Shown here one piece after another: positions 24,834 through 32,478 of a DNA stretch of 64,000 nt. The stretch is from JAEUMD01 sp036768475 (lineage in GTDB: Bacteria; Pseudomonadota; Alphaproteobacteria; Rhizobiales; Hyphomicrobiaceae), in assembly GCA_036768475.1 (NCBI GenBank), contig DAIPMW010000003.1:186001-250000 (forward strand), given 5' to 3'. The position numbers and the translations under genes were made by a program. The stretch's first letter is position 1. Every line of letters starts with the position of its first letter. Under the pieces are notes generated by a model. It was not told the DNA's origin. It ran no database searches and worked only from the letters and a program-made list of their open reading frames with translations.

Positions 24834-24944
24834 TGATCAAAGGTCAATGCCGGCGGCGATTTTGTGTCTCCCCTTCTGACCTTGTTGTCGAACTCTCATT
24901 CGTGCGGTTCGCCGCCAATGAGCACGCACGTGAGCGCGGTCGAT

Positions 24945-25106
24945 TCAGGCCACTGTCACGATTCCGAGGAGCACCAGAAGGAACATCACAAGGACGAAAG
25001 AAATGAGAAGTTTGGCACCCGTCGCTGCGGCGCCGGCGACGCCATAGAAGCCGAAAAGGCTGGCGAAGGCCGCGATGATCAACAAGAGAAGTATGAGTTT
25101 CAGCAT
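24945..25106 (-). CDS. DUF1328 small membrane protein
   Basis: A 53-aa protein almost wholly hydrophobic, with two membrane helices (LKLILLLLIIAAFASLFGFY and LISFVLVMFLLVLLGIVTVA) and a Gly/Ala-rich turn (GVAGAAATGAKL). This is the DUF1328/UPF0391 (YtjA) family, widespread in proteobacteria and of unknown function, sometimes linked to envelope stress. The start at 25106 (MLKLIL) fits family N-termini; an upstream in-frame ATG at 25136 would add 10 residues. Confidence 0.85.
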   Translation of the reverse strand: MLKLILLLLIIAAFASLFGFYGVAGAAATGAKLLISFVLVMFLLVLLGIVTVA

Positions 25107-25373
25107 TGGTTCTTTCCCGAAAAGCCACGATCGCAACGTCGTAACTTCATCCTCGTTTTGCGCGGCTCAGGGGGCAGCAGGGATTTGGACGTCAGTAGGA
25201 TATGACTGCAAGATTCTGCTGCGAAAGCTCAGCGTGCGGTCGCCGCGCGACGCGCATTGGATTCTGCTGGGATTGGGATGCTCAGAGTGCGCCGATTGGG
25301 CCCGAGGCTGGCCTGTGTCCCGGCAAAGTGCTTGGGTCGCGCACGATGGCGCGACCCGTGCACTTCGAGCAGA

Positions 25374-25754
25374 TTACTTCATCTTGCTGCCCGGTGAGCC
25401 GGCCGGTGCGCCGCCCGGTGAACTGCCGCTCGCGCCTGAACCGGCACCGGTCGCCGCAGAACTCTTCACATGGCCGTCTTTGCAGCCCTTCGTGAATTCT
25501 GATTGCGACAATTTGCCGTCGTTATCGGAATCCACGCTCTTGAAATCGGTCACGTAGGACTGAGCCTGGGACATCGACAGGCTGCCCGCGCCGGACGGAT
25601 TTGCTTTGCTCCAGATCGTGTCGCACTCAGCCTGAGACAGTTTGTTTGCCGTACCAGACGGGGGTGACGTTGTCGGTGGCGCCTGTGCAATTGCTCCGGT
25701 TGAGATCAGTGCCGCGCCGGCCAGCGTTGCGGCAATCAGAGTGATCCGTGACAT
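25374..25754 (-). CDS. Secreted EF-hand calcium-binding protein
   Basis: A 126-aa protein with a Sec signal (MSRITLIAATLAGAALISTG, AIAQ cleavage) and one clear EF-hand loop, DSDNDGKLSQSEF (about 77-89), with Asp/Asn/Asp at the Ca-liganding positions and the terminal Glu. A weaker half-site lies upstream (NPSGAGSLSMSQ), so a degenerate pair is likely. The C-terminal ~30 residues are a low-complexity Gly/Ser/Pro/Ala tail. It is likely periplasmic. Function unknown beyond calcium binding. Confidence 0.82.
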   Translation of the reverse strand: MSRITLIAATLAGAALISTGAIAQAPPTTSPPSGTANKLSQAECDTIWSKANPSGAGSLSMSQAQSYVTDFKSVDSDNDGKLSQSEFTKGCKDGHVKSSAATGAGSGASGSSPGGAPAGSPGSKMK

Positions 25755-25921
25755 GGAAGTCTCCTCTCTTGCATTCTACCAGGGGGCTTTGCAGCTCGAG
25801 TACGGCTGCGGTACAAGTAACGTTGTTATCGTTGGCGGGGTTCCCCCGATTCGAATTGAATGATGCGCAAGCGGCGCGATTTCTTCGTGCTGGTGTGCTG
25901 GGGGTGAAGGGGCGAGGGGAC

Positions 25922-26890
25922 GTGCGCGACATTTTCGGACGACGACTGCGCTTTGTCGTGGCCACGCTAACGATGGTGTGTATCTGTGCTGCTACACTCC
26001 ATGCCGAGGACCTGAACCCGCGAGGCACGAATGCGGCCGGTTTTGGGCCATTTGGCCCGCAGAGCAGCCGCCTTCGTGAACAGCTCTGGGTGGTTCCCGG
26101 CGCGGATCCGCAAACGCCATTGCGAGCGACGGTTTTTCAGCCGCCTGCTGACGATGGTTCGCCTGCCCGGCGACCGCTGGTCATCATCAATCACGGTAGC
26201 GATGCAGCAACGCGCGAATCGGTTTCCATGCCGATCTTCTACTGGTTGTCGCGCTGGTTCGTGGAGCGCGGTTACGTCGTCGTTCTGCCGCAGCGCCGAG
26301 GTTTTGGCGCAACAGGCGGCGAATTTGCCGAAGCAAATGACACGTGCCTGAACCCTGATCATGCTAGCGCGGGGCTGGCTGCAGCCGACGACATCGAAGC
26401 CGTCATGAACTTCATGCTGGCGCAACCGTTCGTCAAACCGAATTCAGCGGTCGTCGTGGGAATTTCCGCCGGGGGATGGGCGACATTGGCGCTTGCCTCT
26501 CGCCACCCTGCCGGCATGCAACGTGCCATTGCCTTTGCGCCAGGCAGAGGCGGTCACGCATGGGGAAAGGCTGGCGAGATTTGCGGCGAGGAGAAGCTGG
26601 TCTCGGCCACTGCGGATTTTGGAGCCGGGACGCAAGTGCCCACGCTTTGGCTCTATTCGCGCAACGATACCTTTTTTCCTCCGCGTGTCGCACAGCAACT
26701 TGTGAATGCCTGGACCAAGGCTGGAGGCGATGCCGAATTTCATTTGTTGCCGGCCTATAACGTTGAGGGTCACGATATCGCGAATGATCGCGCGGGCTGG
26801 ATGTTGTGGGGCAACATCTTAGAGCAGTTCCTCGATACCCCGCCGGCCGAGCGCGCGCGGATGTCGGCATCATTCATCCCGTCGGAATGA
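25922..26890 (+). CDS. Exported alpha/beta hydrolase (dienelactone-hydrolase-like)
   Basis: Predicted periplasmic serine hydrolase of 322 aa. From the GTG at 25922 the N-terminus reads as a signal peptide (FGRRLRFVVATLTMVCICAA, cleavage near LHAED). A GGGGCGAGGGG ribosome site supports this start over the longer frame from 25748, which overlaps the EF-hand promoter region. Catalytic features are the nucleophile elbow VVVGISAGGWATL, an acid in YSRNDTFFPP and the final His in VEGHDIAND. The oxyanion strand is VIINHGSD. Substrate unknown. Confidence 0.8.
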   Translation: MRDIFGRRLRFVVATLTMVCICAATLHAEDLNPRGTNAAGFGPFGPQSSRLREQLWVVPGADPQTPLRATVFQPPADDGSPARRPLVIINHGSDAATRESVSMPIFYWLSRWFVERGYVVVLPQRRGFGATGGEFAEANDTCLNPDHASAGLAAADDIEAVMNFMLAQPFVKPNSAVVVGISAGGWATLALASRHPAGMQRAIAFAPGRGGHAWGKAGEICGEEKLVSATADFGAGTQVPTLWLYSRNDTFFPPRVAQQLVNAWTKAGGDAEFHLLPAYNVEGHDIANDRAGWMLWGNILEQFLDTPPAERARMSASFIPSE

Positions 26891-27028
26891 TCCGAGGAGC
26901 GACGTGCAGTTGCACGGCGTGATGGCATCTCATTCGACTGGACCAGGTCAAGTTCAGACTGAGTGACGTCTGGTCATCGAGACTGCTCTGTCTCTTGGAT
27001 GAGAGAAGCGGTGGGCGATCGGGACGAT

Positions 27029-27104
27029 TGGTGGGCCCGGCAGGATTCGAACCTGCAACCAGACGGTTATGAGCCGCCAGCTCTAACCATTGAGCTACGG
27101 GCCC
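27029..27104 (-). tRNA. tRNA with CAU anticodon (Ile2 or Met)
   Basis: Cloverleaf on the minus strand. The acceptor stem is GGGCCCG/CGGGCCC, the D-arm is GCTCAATGGTTAGAGC, the anticodon loop is CTCATAA (anticodon CAT), and the T-arm is GCAGGTTCGAATCCTGC. The CCA end is encoded (27029-27031). The GGGCCC acceptor stem and the CGGCGGCTCATAACCG-like arm are closer to lysidine-modified tRNA-Ile2 than to elongator or initiator Met tRNAs. The anticodon alone cannot settle this. Confidence 0.9.
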
Positions 27105-27486
27105 CACGCTTCGTCGGCACGAGGAACCAAACAATGGTTCCTCTCTGCCATGTTCTGTTCGCCGCCGACGCCCCCGAATTAGTCCATTGAGCACCAGCAT
27201 TATTCGGCTCATCAGACATGTGGATCGGGCAGCGCGCCCCATAGTATGAGATCGGGGAGGCGTAACTTGCCCCGCCCACAACTGGGCGGCTGCGGACCGT
27301 AAGAGCGCTGGCAAGCCTGGTCAAGGGACTGCAGAGTTGTGCGGTGCTGTTCCGCCCCGCAGGATGCCTTTTCGACTGAGGGGGCTCGATCTGGCGGTTG
27401 CGGTTGCTGCTACGATTCGGAGGCCGGCTGCGCCGCGGGAACGCCCCTGGGCGGTGTTTCGCGTTCGATGAACAGCTGGCCTACAG

Positions 27487-27544
27487 CAAGTTTAGCTGAA
27501 GTGTGCAGCGGTCAGTCGTGCTTCCATCAAGACCTGACCTGTTC
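27487..27544 (-). repeat. Dispersed repeat, compact A-head + B, copy 5
   Basis: Read on the minus strand it starts with the module-A head (gaacaggtcaggtcttgat), then the GGAAGCACGACTG hairpin arm, then the module-B core (ccgctgcacacttcag, ctaaac). It is thus a shortened composite lacking the middle of A and all of C. Confidence 0.8.
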
Positions 27545-27586
27545 GTGCCCTCGTTTCACCGTGTTCGCTTGATCTCAATGAGGCTC

Positions 27587-27609
27587 GGCGCCAAGCACGG
27601 GCGCCTTTT
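27587..27609 (+). terminator. Hairpin with T-tract before the SIMPL-domain gene
   Basis: GGCGCC (27587-27592) and GGCGCC (27600-27605) form a 6-bp stem with a 7-base loop, followed by TTTT. It could end transcripts entering from the left, or lie in the leader of the downstream gene, whose start is only 34 bases away. Confidence 0.45.
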
Positions 27610-27642
27610 GATAACGGTGGTCAACATTTGTGGGAGACGTGA

Positions 27643-28386
27643 ATGATTCAGGCTGGTGCTTGCGGCAGGATTGCCGGGGCTATCGTTGCGCTGCTTTCGT
27701 TGGCGGTGGTACCCCGAGCCGCATTGGCACAGGAGGGGCAGGTGGAGCGGTCTGGAGCAGACATGTCGCAGCGGTACGTTACGGTTTCGGCGGAGGGGAA
27801 GGTCTCTGCCAGGCCGGATATGGCGCGCATTTCATCGGGCGTCGTCAGCGAGGCCGCCAGCGCAAAGGAGGCCTTGGGTGCCAATTCGCTGGCGATGGAA
27901 AGATTGCTCACGGGTCTCAAGGCGGCTGGCATCGCCGAGGAAGACATTAAGACCACCTCATTCGACGTCTCGCCGCGCTATCAGCACAGCCGCGACGGGT
28001 CGGCGCCGCGCATCGACGGATACAGGGTCAGCAACGACGTGAGCGTCGTGGTGCGGGACCTCGCCAGGCTCGGTCCGCTCCTCGATCAATTGGTGACACT
28101 GGGAGCTAACCGGATCGGTGGGCTTTCGTTCGATATCGAGAAGATCGAAACATTGCAGGACGAGGCGCGCCAAAAGGCCATCGCCAATGCCCGCCAGCGT
28201 GCCGAGCTATATGCGAGTGCAGCCGGCGCCCGTATCGGCAAGGTCCGCGTCATTTCGGAAGACATGCCGCAGGTTCTACCGCGCGGGCCGATGATGGCGC
28301 GGGCCGCCGCTGCTGAAAGCGTCCCCATCGCCGAGGGATCGCAAGAGATCACCGCGCGCGTTACGGTGACATATGCCTTGGAGTGA
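27643..28386 (+). CDS. Periplasmic SIMPL-domain (DUF541) protein
   Basis: A 247-aa protein with a signal peptide (about residues 1-29, ending ALAQE). The SIMPL/DUF541 domain opens with YVTVSAEGKVSARPDMARIS. The family-typical EDIKTTSFDVSPRYQHSRDG, GYRVSNDVSVVVRDL and ARQKAIANARQRAELYASAA are present, and it ends in a beta strand (ITARVTVTYALE). SIMPL proteins form periplasmic oligomeric rings linked to oxidative-stress protection in Brucella (BP26) and E. coli (YggE). No operon partners are evident; the convergent neighbour is the nitrilase-family gene. Confidence 0.9.
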   Translation: MIQAGACGRIAGAIVALLSLAVVPRAALAQEGQVERSGADMSQRYVTVSAEGKVSARPDMARISSGVVSEAASAKEALGANSLAMERLLTGLKAAGIAEEDIKTTSFDVSPRYQHSRDGSAPRIDGYRVSNDVSVVVRDLARLGPLLDQLVTLGANRIGGLSFDIEKIETLQDEARQKAIANARQRAELYASAAGARIGKVRVISEDMPQVLPRGPMMARAAAAESVPIAEGSQEITARVTVTYALE

Positions 28387-28421
28387 GGGGGCTGGCTGCG
28401 GCGAGGCGATAAGAGCGCTTC

Positions 28422-29330
28422 TCAGTCAAGCTTGTGGACTTTGACCCGCGCGCGGGTCTCGGCCTCGGGGGCACCGGGCTGCTCGAGCCAATCGGTGAAG
28501 TTGCGCATCTCGCCGCCGTACCGCAGCTTGCGCAGGTGATGAAGGTTGATTGTTGCAGCAACCCATCCCGGCTCGTTTACGCGCCCTTCGGCGAGCACGC
28601 CGTTGTCGGACACGCCAAACTCGGCGGGAACGAAGATGCCGGCGGCGCCGGTATTGAAGTCGACCGCAGCCGACCAGGGTGCATCACCGATGGTTGGGCT
28701 CGTGACTGCAGCAATCTGATTTTCCAGCGCACGCGCCATGGCGCCCGTCCGCACGCGATGATGACCAGAGATGCGTTCGGTGCATTGTGGCACCAGCAGG
28801 ACTTCCGTCCCGGCCATGGCCATGGCACGCGCTAGGTAAGGAAACTCGCAGTCATAGCAGATCGCCGTGGCGATTATGCCGATACGCGTGTCGAAGACGG
28901 CGATCTCGTCGCCAGCTGCCATATTCCAGTTACGCTCGAATGGCGTGAGGATGAGCTTGTGCTGCTCGGCCACGGCACCGGACGGTGCAACGAGCTGGGT
29001 CGCATTCACGTAGCGTCCATCAGCGCGCTTCGATGGTCCGCTGCCGACCAGGATGTGGACGTTGTGGCGGCGGGCCAACTCGGCATGGTGGGCGATGCGC
29101 TCGGCGGCGAGTTCGGCGATGGCTTCCAATGTAGCGTCGAGGTCGCCATACACCTGCGGGCCGAGCGCGTGCGCCTGCTCGATGGAGCCGTACTCGGGGA
29201 AGACGAGAAGCTCGGCGCCGGTTTCGGCCCCCTCCTTCACCCAGCTTGCGATCTTGTCCTTCCACGCGTCGATGCTGACGACGGCGTCGATGGGGTACTG
29301 GGCGCCTGCAACGGTCAAGGTATCCTTCAT
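28422..29330 (-). CDS. Carbon-nitrogen hydrolase (nitrilase superfamily)
   Basis: A 302-aa enzyme with the nitrilase-superfamily Glu-Lys-Cys triad: Glu in LLVFPEYGS (about residue 42), Lys in EQHKLILTPFERN (about 121) and Cys in ATAICYDCEFPYLARA (about 154). Members hydrolyse amides or carbamoyl groups. The start at 29330 lies 4 bases after the stop of the GNAT gene, forming an operon panD-GNAT-nitrilase. An upstream in-frame start would lie within the GNAT gene. The pairing of this nitrilase branch with a GNAT recurs in other bacteria, suggesting sequential action on one amino or amide substrate; the substrate is unknown. Confidence 0.88.
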   Translation of the reverse strand: MKDTLTVAGAQYPIDAVVSIDAWKDKIASWVKEGAETGAELLVFPEYGSIEQAHALGPQVYGDLDATLEAIAELAAERIAHHAELARRHNVHILVGSGPSKRADGRYVNATQLVAPSGAVAEQHKLILTPFERNWNMAAGDEIAVFDTRIGIIATAICYDCEFPYLARAMAMAGTEVLLVPQCTERISGHHRVRTGAMARALENQIAAVTSPTIGDAPWSAAVDFNTGAAGIFVPAEFGVSDNGVLAEGRVNEPGWVAATINLHHLRKLRYGGEMRNFTDWLEQPGAPEAETRARVKVHKLD

Positions 29331-29334
29331 GGAG

Positions 29335-29925
29335 CTATAGATCCTTGACCCAGAACTGCAGTTCCTTGGTTGTCTCGGCCTGTTGATCGATGTCCTTCCA
29401 GGCGTAATGGGCGACGAGGCCCGGCGCTGGGGCATAGCCGCGCTTTCTCCAGAAGTCGTCGAGGGGGCGATAATCCGTTGGCTTCAGCGGATGATCATCC
29501 GGGCGCACGACACGGCAGAAGGTGGAATGTTTGAAGCCTCCGAGCCGCCGGGCCTGGGCTTCGCGGTGGTCGAAGAAGGCGTGGCCGACGCCGCCGCCGC
29601 GGTGAGTCGGCAGGAGTACGCTTTCCCCGCAATAAAACACCTCGGCGATGTCATAGCCGGCAGCGGCGAAGGGACCTTTGAACTCCTCGTCGGCATGCAC
29701 CATTGGCAGGCCGGTCGATGCGCCGACGATCTTTTCGCCATCGCGCGCGATGACGCAGACGGCGCCGGGTGCGGCCGCGAAGGTCGAGAGATACTGCTGC
29801 TCGTATTCCAGCGTGCCATCGTAGAGGTAGGGCCAGTCGCGGAACACGATCATGCGCAGGCGAGCCAGATCGGGCAGCACGGTCTTGATGGCGTCGCCGG
29901 TGAGCGATGTCACCTCGAGTTTCAT
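29335..29925 (-). CDS. GNAT-family N-acetyltransferase
   Basis: A 196-aa acetyltransferase. The acetyl-CoA-binding segment GESVLLPTHRGGGVGHAFFD (about 99-118) carries the R/Q-x-x-G-x-G/A-like pattern. The N-terminal half has VCVIARDGEKIVGASTGLPM. The start codon overlaps the panD stop (ATGA) and its stop is 4 bases before the nitrilase start, so the three genes are translationally coupled. The unusual length of the C-terminal part (FWRKRGYAPAPGLVAHYAWK) fits the GNAT subgroup associated with nitrilase-type hydrolases. Confidence 0.85.
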   Translation of the reverse strand: MKLEVTSLTGDAIKTVLPDLARLRMIVFRDWPYLYDGTLEYEQQYLSTFAAAPGAVCVIARDGEKIVGASTGLPMVHADEEFKGPFAAAGYDIAEVFYCGESVLLPTHRGGGVGHAFFDHREAQARRLGGFKHSTFCRVVRPDDHPLKPTDYRPLDDFWRKRGYAPAPGLVAHYAWKDIDQQAETTKELQFWVKDL

Positions 29926-30281
29926 GACTTGCCCTTCTCGATCCGGTTGTTCTTGCCGATGAGGACGATCTTGGGCAAATGCGCGCGTGCTTCCTCCTCG
30001 CTCATCTGGGCATAGGCGCAGATGATGAGCTTGTCGCCGAGGCAGGCCTTGCGGGCGGCTGCGCCATTGAGACCGATGACGCCAGAACCCTTCTCACCTT
30101 CGATGACGTAGGTGGCGAAGCGCTCGCCGTTGTCGATGTTGTAGATTTCGACGCGCTCGTTGATGAGCAGGCCCGCTGCGGCGATCAGCTTCGGATCGAT
30201 GGAGATCGAGCCTTCGTAATGAAGATCGCACTCGGTCACGGTGGCGCGATGCAGCTTGCATTTCAGCATCGTCACGAGCAT
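29922..30281 (-). CDS. panD: Aspartate 1-decarboxylase
   Basis: Pyruvoyl-dependent enzyme (119 aa) that makes beta-alanine from aspartate for pantothenate and CoA. The proenzyme self-cleavage site is HYEGSISID (Gly-Ser), where the Ser becomes the pyruvoyl group. MLKCKLHRATVTECDL, NIDNGERFATYVIEGEKGSG and GDKLIICAYAQM are typical. The start at 30281 has an AAGGA site; 30269 is also possible. It leads the operon panD-GNAT-nitrilase, an uncommon setting since panD usually sits with panB and panC. Confidence 0.94.
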   Translation of the reverse strand: MLVTMLKCKLHRATVTECDLHYEGSISIDPKLIAAAGLLINERVEIYNIDNGERFATYVIEGEKGSGVIGLNGAAARKACLGDKLIICAYAQMSEEEARAHLPKIVLIGKNNRIEKGKS

Positions 30282-30391
30282 GGGGGCATCCTTTGCAGGT
30301 CGTTTCAAGGATGTTGGAGCTTATTCGCTTCGATTGTACAGGTGCAGCGTGTGGCCGTTCGTGCGTCGCACGAGTTGGCGCTCGCGCGTTT

Positions 30392-30802
30392 TCAGCCGGC
30401 GACCTGAGCGATCCATTCGGTCAAATTGTAATAGGTCGTTACGCGCGCGATCTTACCGTCACGGATGGCGAAGAAGGTGCCGGCCGGCAGCACATAGGTC
30501 TGTCCTTTGGCGTCCGGCAGACCGGCGTCGGTGTTGAGATAGGTTCCGTGGACGTTGAACTCGGCGGCAGCGCGAGAGCCATCTTCGTTGACCATGACCG
30601 CGATGTTGTCCAGCCGCTCCTTGTAGTGGTGGTCCATGCGCGCATTGAACGCCTTGAACTTGTCGATACCGATGCGGCGTTCGCCCTGGTTGACGTCGTG
30701 GATGACGTCGTCTGTTAGGTAGGCGAGCATGCCCTCGCTGTCACCGCGGTTGAAGGCATCATAGTAGCGCTGGATCAGGGCCTGGGTGTCGGCGCGGCTC
30801 AT
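30392..30802 (-). CDS. SnoaL-like / ketosteroid-isomerase-fold protein
   Basis: A 136-aa NTF2-like alpha+beta barrel protein: IQRYYDAFNRGDSEGMLAYL, TDDVIHDVNQGERRIGIDKF, then FHVHGTY-type strands (FNVHGTYLNTDAGLPDAKGQ), ending FFAIRDGKIARVTTYYNLTE. Proteins of this family bind small hydrophobic ligands or catalyse isomerisation or hydrolysis; the substrate cannot be read from sequence. The start at 30802 has a GGAG site 8 bases upstream. It precedes panD on the same strand by 110 bases. Confidence 0.82.
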   Translation of the reverse strand: MSRADTQALIQRYYDAFNRGDSEGMLAYLTDDVIHDVNQGERRIGIDKFKAFNARMDHHYKERLDNIAVMVNEDGSRAAAEFNVHGTYLNTDAGLPDAKGQTYVLPAGTFFAIRDGKIARVTTYYNLTEWIAQVAG

Positions 30803-31163
30803 CGGGCGATCTCCGTCTTGGTTGTTTGCGGCAGGTGCTGCGGCAGTCGTGCAGCGTTCGTTCGGGGCGCGTTTGCCCCGGATTTTCGCCGCAATAGCAG
30901 ATCGGGGGCGTCTCGGCCACGCGATATCGTGGCCACCCGAAGGGGTGGTAAAGACTTGCCAGGGCGGATGGGCGCTATCGTGAGGGCCGGGGTGGCCGCC
31001 TCGTGCGATCAGGTTTTCGAGGCTGTGCGGTGATTGCCGGTTCAAACGACGTTTCGCGCGCACAGAGCAACTTGGGCCAAACAAAAGCAGTTCGGGCACC
31101 CGCTGGGGTGCCCGATGCTTCGGCCACTGGAGGGCCAGGACCGAAAGACGCGAAAAACGAAGG
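30803..31163. other. Gene-free stretch between SnoaL-like gene and Lys/Ala-rich mini-gene
   Basis: 361 bases holding the SnoaL-like gene's upstream region and, at 31079-31114, a hairpin with a T-rich tail on the minus strand. No coding potential that I trust. Confidence 0.55.
31079..31114 (-). terminator. Terminator of the Lys/Ala-rich mini-gene
   Basis: Perfect 9-bp stem CGGGCACCC (31093-31101) / GGGTGCCCG (31106-31114) with a GCTG loop. On the minus strand it is followed by a T-rich TTTTGTTT tract (31086-31079). It lies about 50 bases downstream of the stop at 31164. Confidence 0.75.
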
Positions 31164-31253
31164 TTACTTCTTCTTCTTCGCGGCCGGCTTCTTCGCTGCG
31201 GCCTTCTTCGCCGGAGCTGCCTTCTTAGCCGGAGCCTTCTTCGCTGCTGCCAT
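31164..31253 (-). CDS. Tiny Lys/Ala-rich (histone H1 tail-like) protein
   Basis: A 29-codon open reading frame of nothing but Ala, Lys and Pro after the initial Met. It consists of repeated AAKK and APAKK units and ends in four Lys. A good ribosome site (GGAGAACAGGA) lies just upstream and a clean terminator (31079-31114) downstream, which argues that it is a real gene. The composition is that of the C-terminal tails of bacterial histone H1-like and HU-fusion proteins, which bind DNA non-specifically. The protein is strongly basic. Function is inferred from composition only. Confidence 0.65.
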   Translation of the reverse strand: MAAAKKAPAKKAAPAKKAAAKKPAAKKKK

Positions 31254-31569
31254 TGTCCTGTTCTCCATATTGGACTGCAGTGTTCTGCAACGCTTTCGGA
31301 CGATTATGCGATTCGGTTCTGGTGGAAAGATGGGTCAAGTGCAGGGCGCTCTCGTAGGTGTGAATGAGGCAGGATTGCCACATGTCGAGGGGCGAGACGC
31401 GCCGATCCAGAGGAAGCTTTCCACAGTGGCTTGGGTCTGCGCTGGTGCCTTGGCGGCACGGCGGCCGCAGGCTTTCAAGGCTGCCAACGGCGGTATTGCA
31501 GCGGTTCGGACCACCCTTGGTCTCGCTGTCGCACTTGCAGCGCTCACGGGTTCCACTTAAGCGATAGGC
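31254..31569. other. Divergent region Lys/Ala-rich gene / trhO
   Basis: 316 bases that must hold promoters in both directions. I saw no repeat copy or gene in it. Confidence 0.5.
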
Positions 31570-32424
31570 ATGATGGACGCTGATCAAAAAATTTCTGTGG
31601 CTGCACTTTACTGCTTCGCCCGCTGGCCTGAATTCGCAGAGCATCGCGTGCCGCTCTACCAGGCCGCGATGGCGGGCGGTGTCAAAGGGACGCTGCTGCT
31701 GGCGGACGAGGGCATCAATGGCACGATCGCGGGACCGCGTGCGGGCCTGGATCATGTGTTGGATGCGATCCGCGCGATTGCGGAACTCGGCGGCATCGAT
31801 GTCAAATTCGCGGCAGCGCGCGAGATGCCGTTTGGGCGCCTCAAGGTGCGGCTGAAGAAAGAGATCGTAACGATGGGAGTCGACGGGATCGACCCCCTGC
31901 ATGTGGTGGGCACATATGTGGCGCCGCAGGACTGGAATGCGCTGATCGCGGATCCCGAGACGCTTGTGATCGACACCCGCAACGCCTACGAGGTCGGCAT
32001 CGGCACGTTCGCCGGCGCCGAGGACCCCGGCACGCGCTCCTTCCGCCAGTTTCCAGAGTGGATGCGCGCCCGCCTCGCCGACGAGGCCCGCCCGGCGCCC
32101 AAGCGCGTCGCCATGTTCTGTACCGGCGGCATCCGCTGCGAGAAGGCGACGGCCTATGTGAAGTCAGTCGGGATCGATGAGGTCTATCACCTGAAGGGTG
32201 GCATCCTGAAATATCTCGAGGAGGTGCCGGAAGCCGAGAGCCTCTGGCAGGGCGCTTGCTACGTGTTCGACGAACGGGTGGCGGTCGGACATGGACTTGC
32301 CCAATCGGCCTACAGTCTATGCCATGCATGCGGTGCGCCGGTGGCGGTGGCGAGCGCGGAGGAGGGCGGCGGCTATGTCGAAGGCGGCTGCGCGGCGTGT
32401 CGCGCGGCTTACGTGGCTGTCTGA
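31570..32424 (+). CDS. trhO: tRNA uridine 5-hydroxylase TrhO (rhodanese-like, YceA/UPF0176)
   Basis: A 284-aa protein with an N-terminal ferredoxin-like domain (ALYCFARWPEFAEHR, LLADEGINGTIAGPRAGLDH) and a central rhodanese domain (LVIDTRNAYEVGIGTFAGAE). The catalytic Cys is in MFCTGGIRCEKATAY (about 178-192). A Cys-rich C-terminal extension (SLCHACGAPV and CAACRAAY) is also characteristic. TrhO performs oxygen-dependent hydroxylation of U34 in certain tRNAs. Translation may start at either of two adjacent ATG codons. Confidence 0.93.
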   Translation: MMDADQKISVAALYCFARWPEFAEHRVPLYQAAMAGGVKGTLLLADEGINGTIAGPRAGLDHVLDAIRAIAELGGIDVKFAAAREMPFGRLKVRLKKEIVTMGVDGIDPLHVVGTYVAPQDWNALIADPETLVIDTRNAYEVGIGTFAGAEDPGTRSFRQFPEWMRARLADEARPAPKRVAMFCTGGIRCEKATAYVKSVGIDEVYHLKGGILKYLEEVPEAESLWQGACYVFDERVAVGHGLAQSAYSLCHACGAPVAVASAEEGGGYVEGGCAACRAAYVAV

Positions 32425-32478
32425 CAAGCGCGGCGTTTTATTTTGCTCGAGATTTTTTGCGTTTCGAATTTGAGCCGA

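Larger units (their letters stand above)
27105..27642. other. Gene-free stretch upstream of the SIMPL-domain gene
   Basis: About 540 bases. It contains the tRNA promoter side, a minus-oriented composite repeat (27487-27544) and a hairpin GGCGCC (27587-27592) / GGCGCC (27600-27605) followed by TTTT 34 bases before the next start. No coding region is convincing. Confidence 0.55.
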
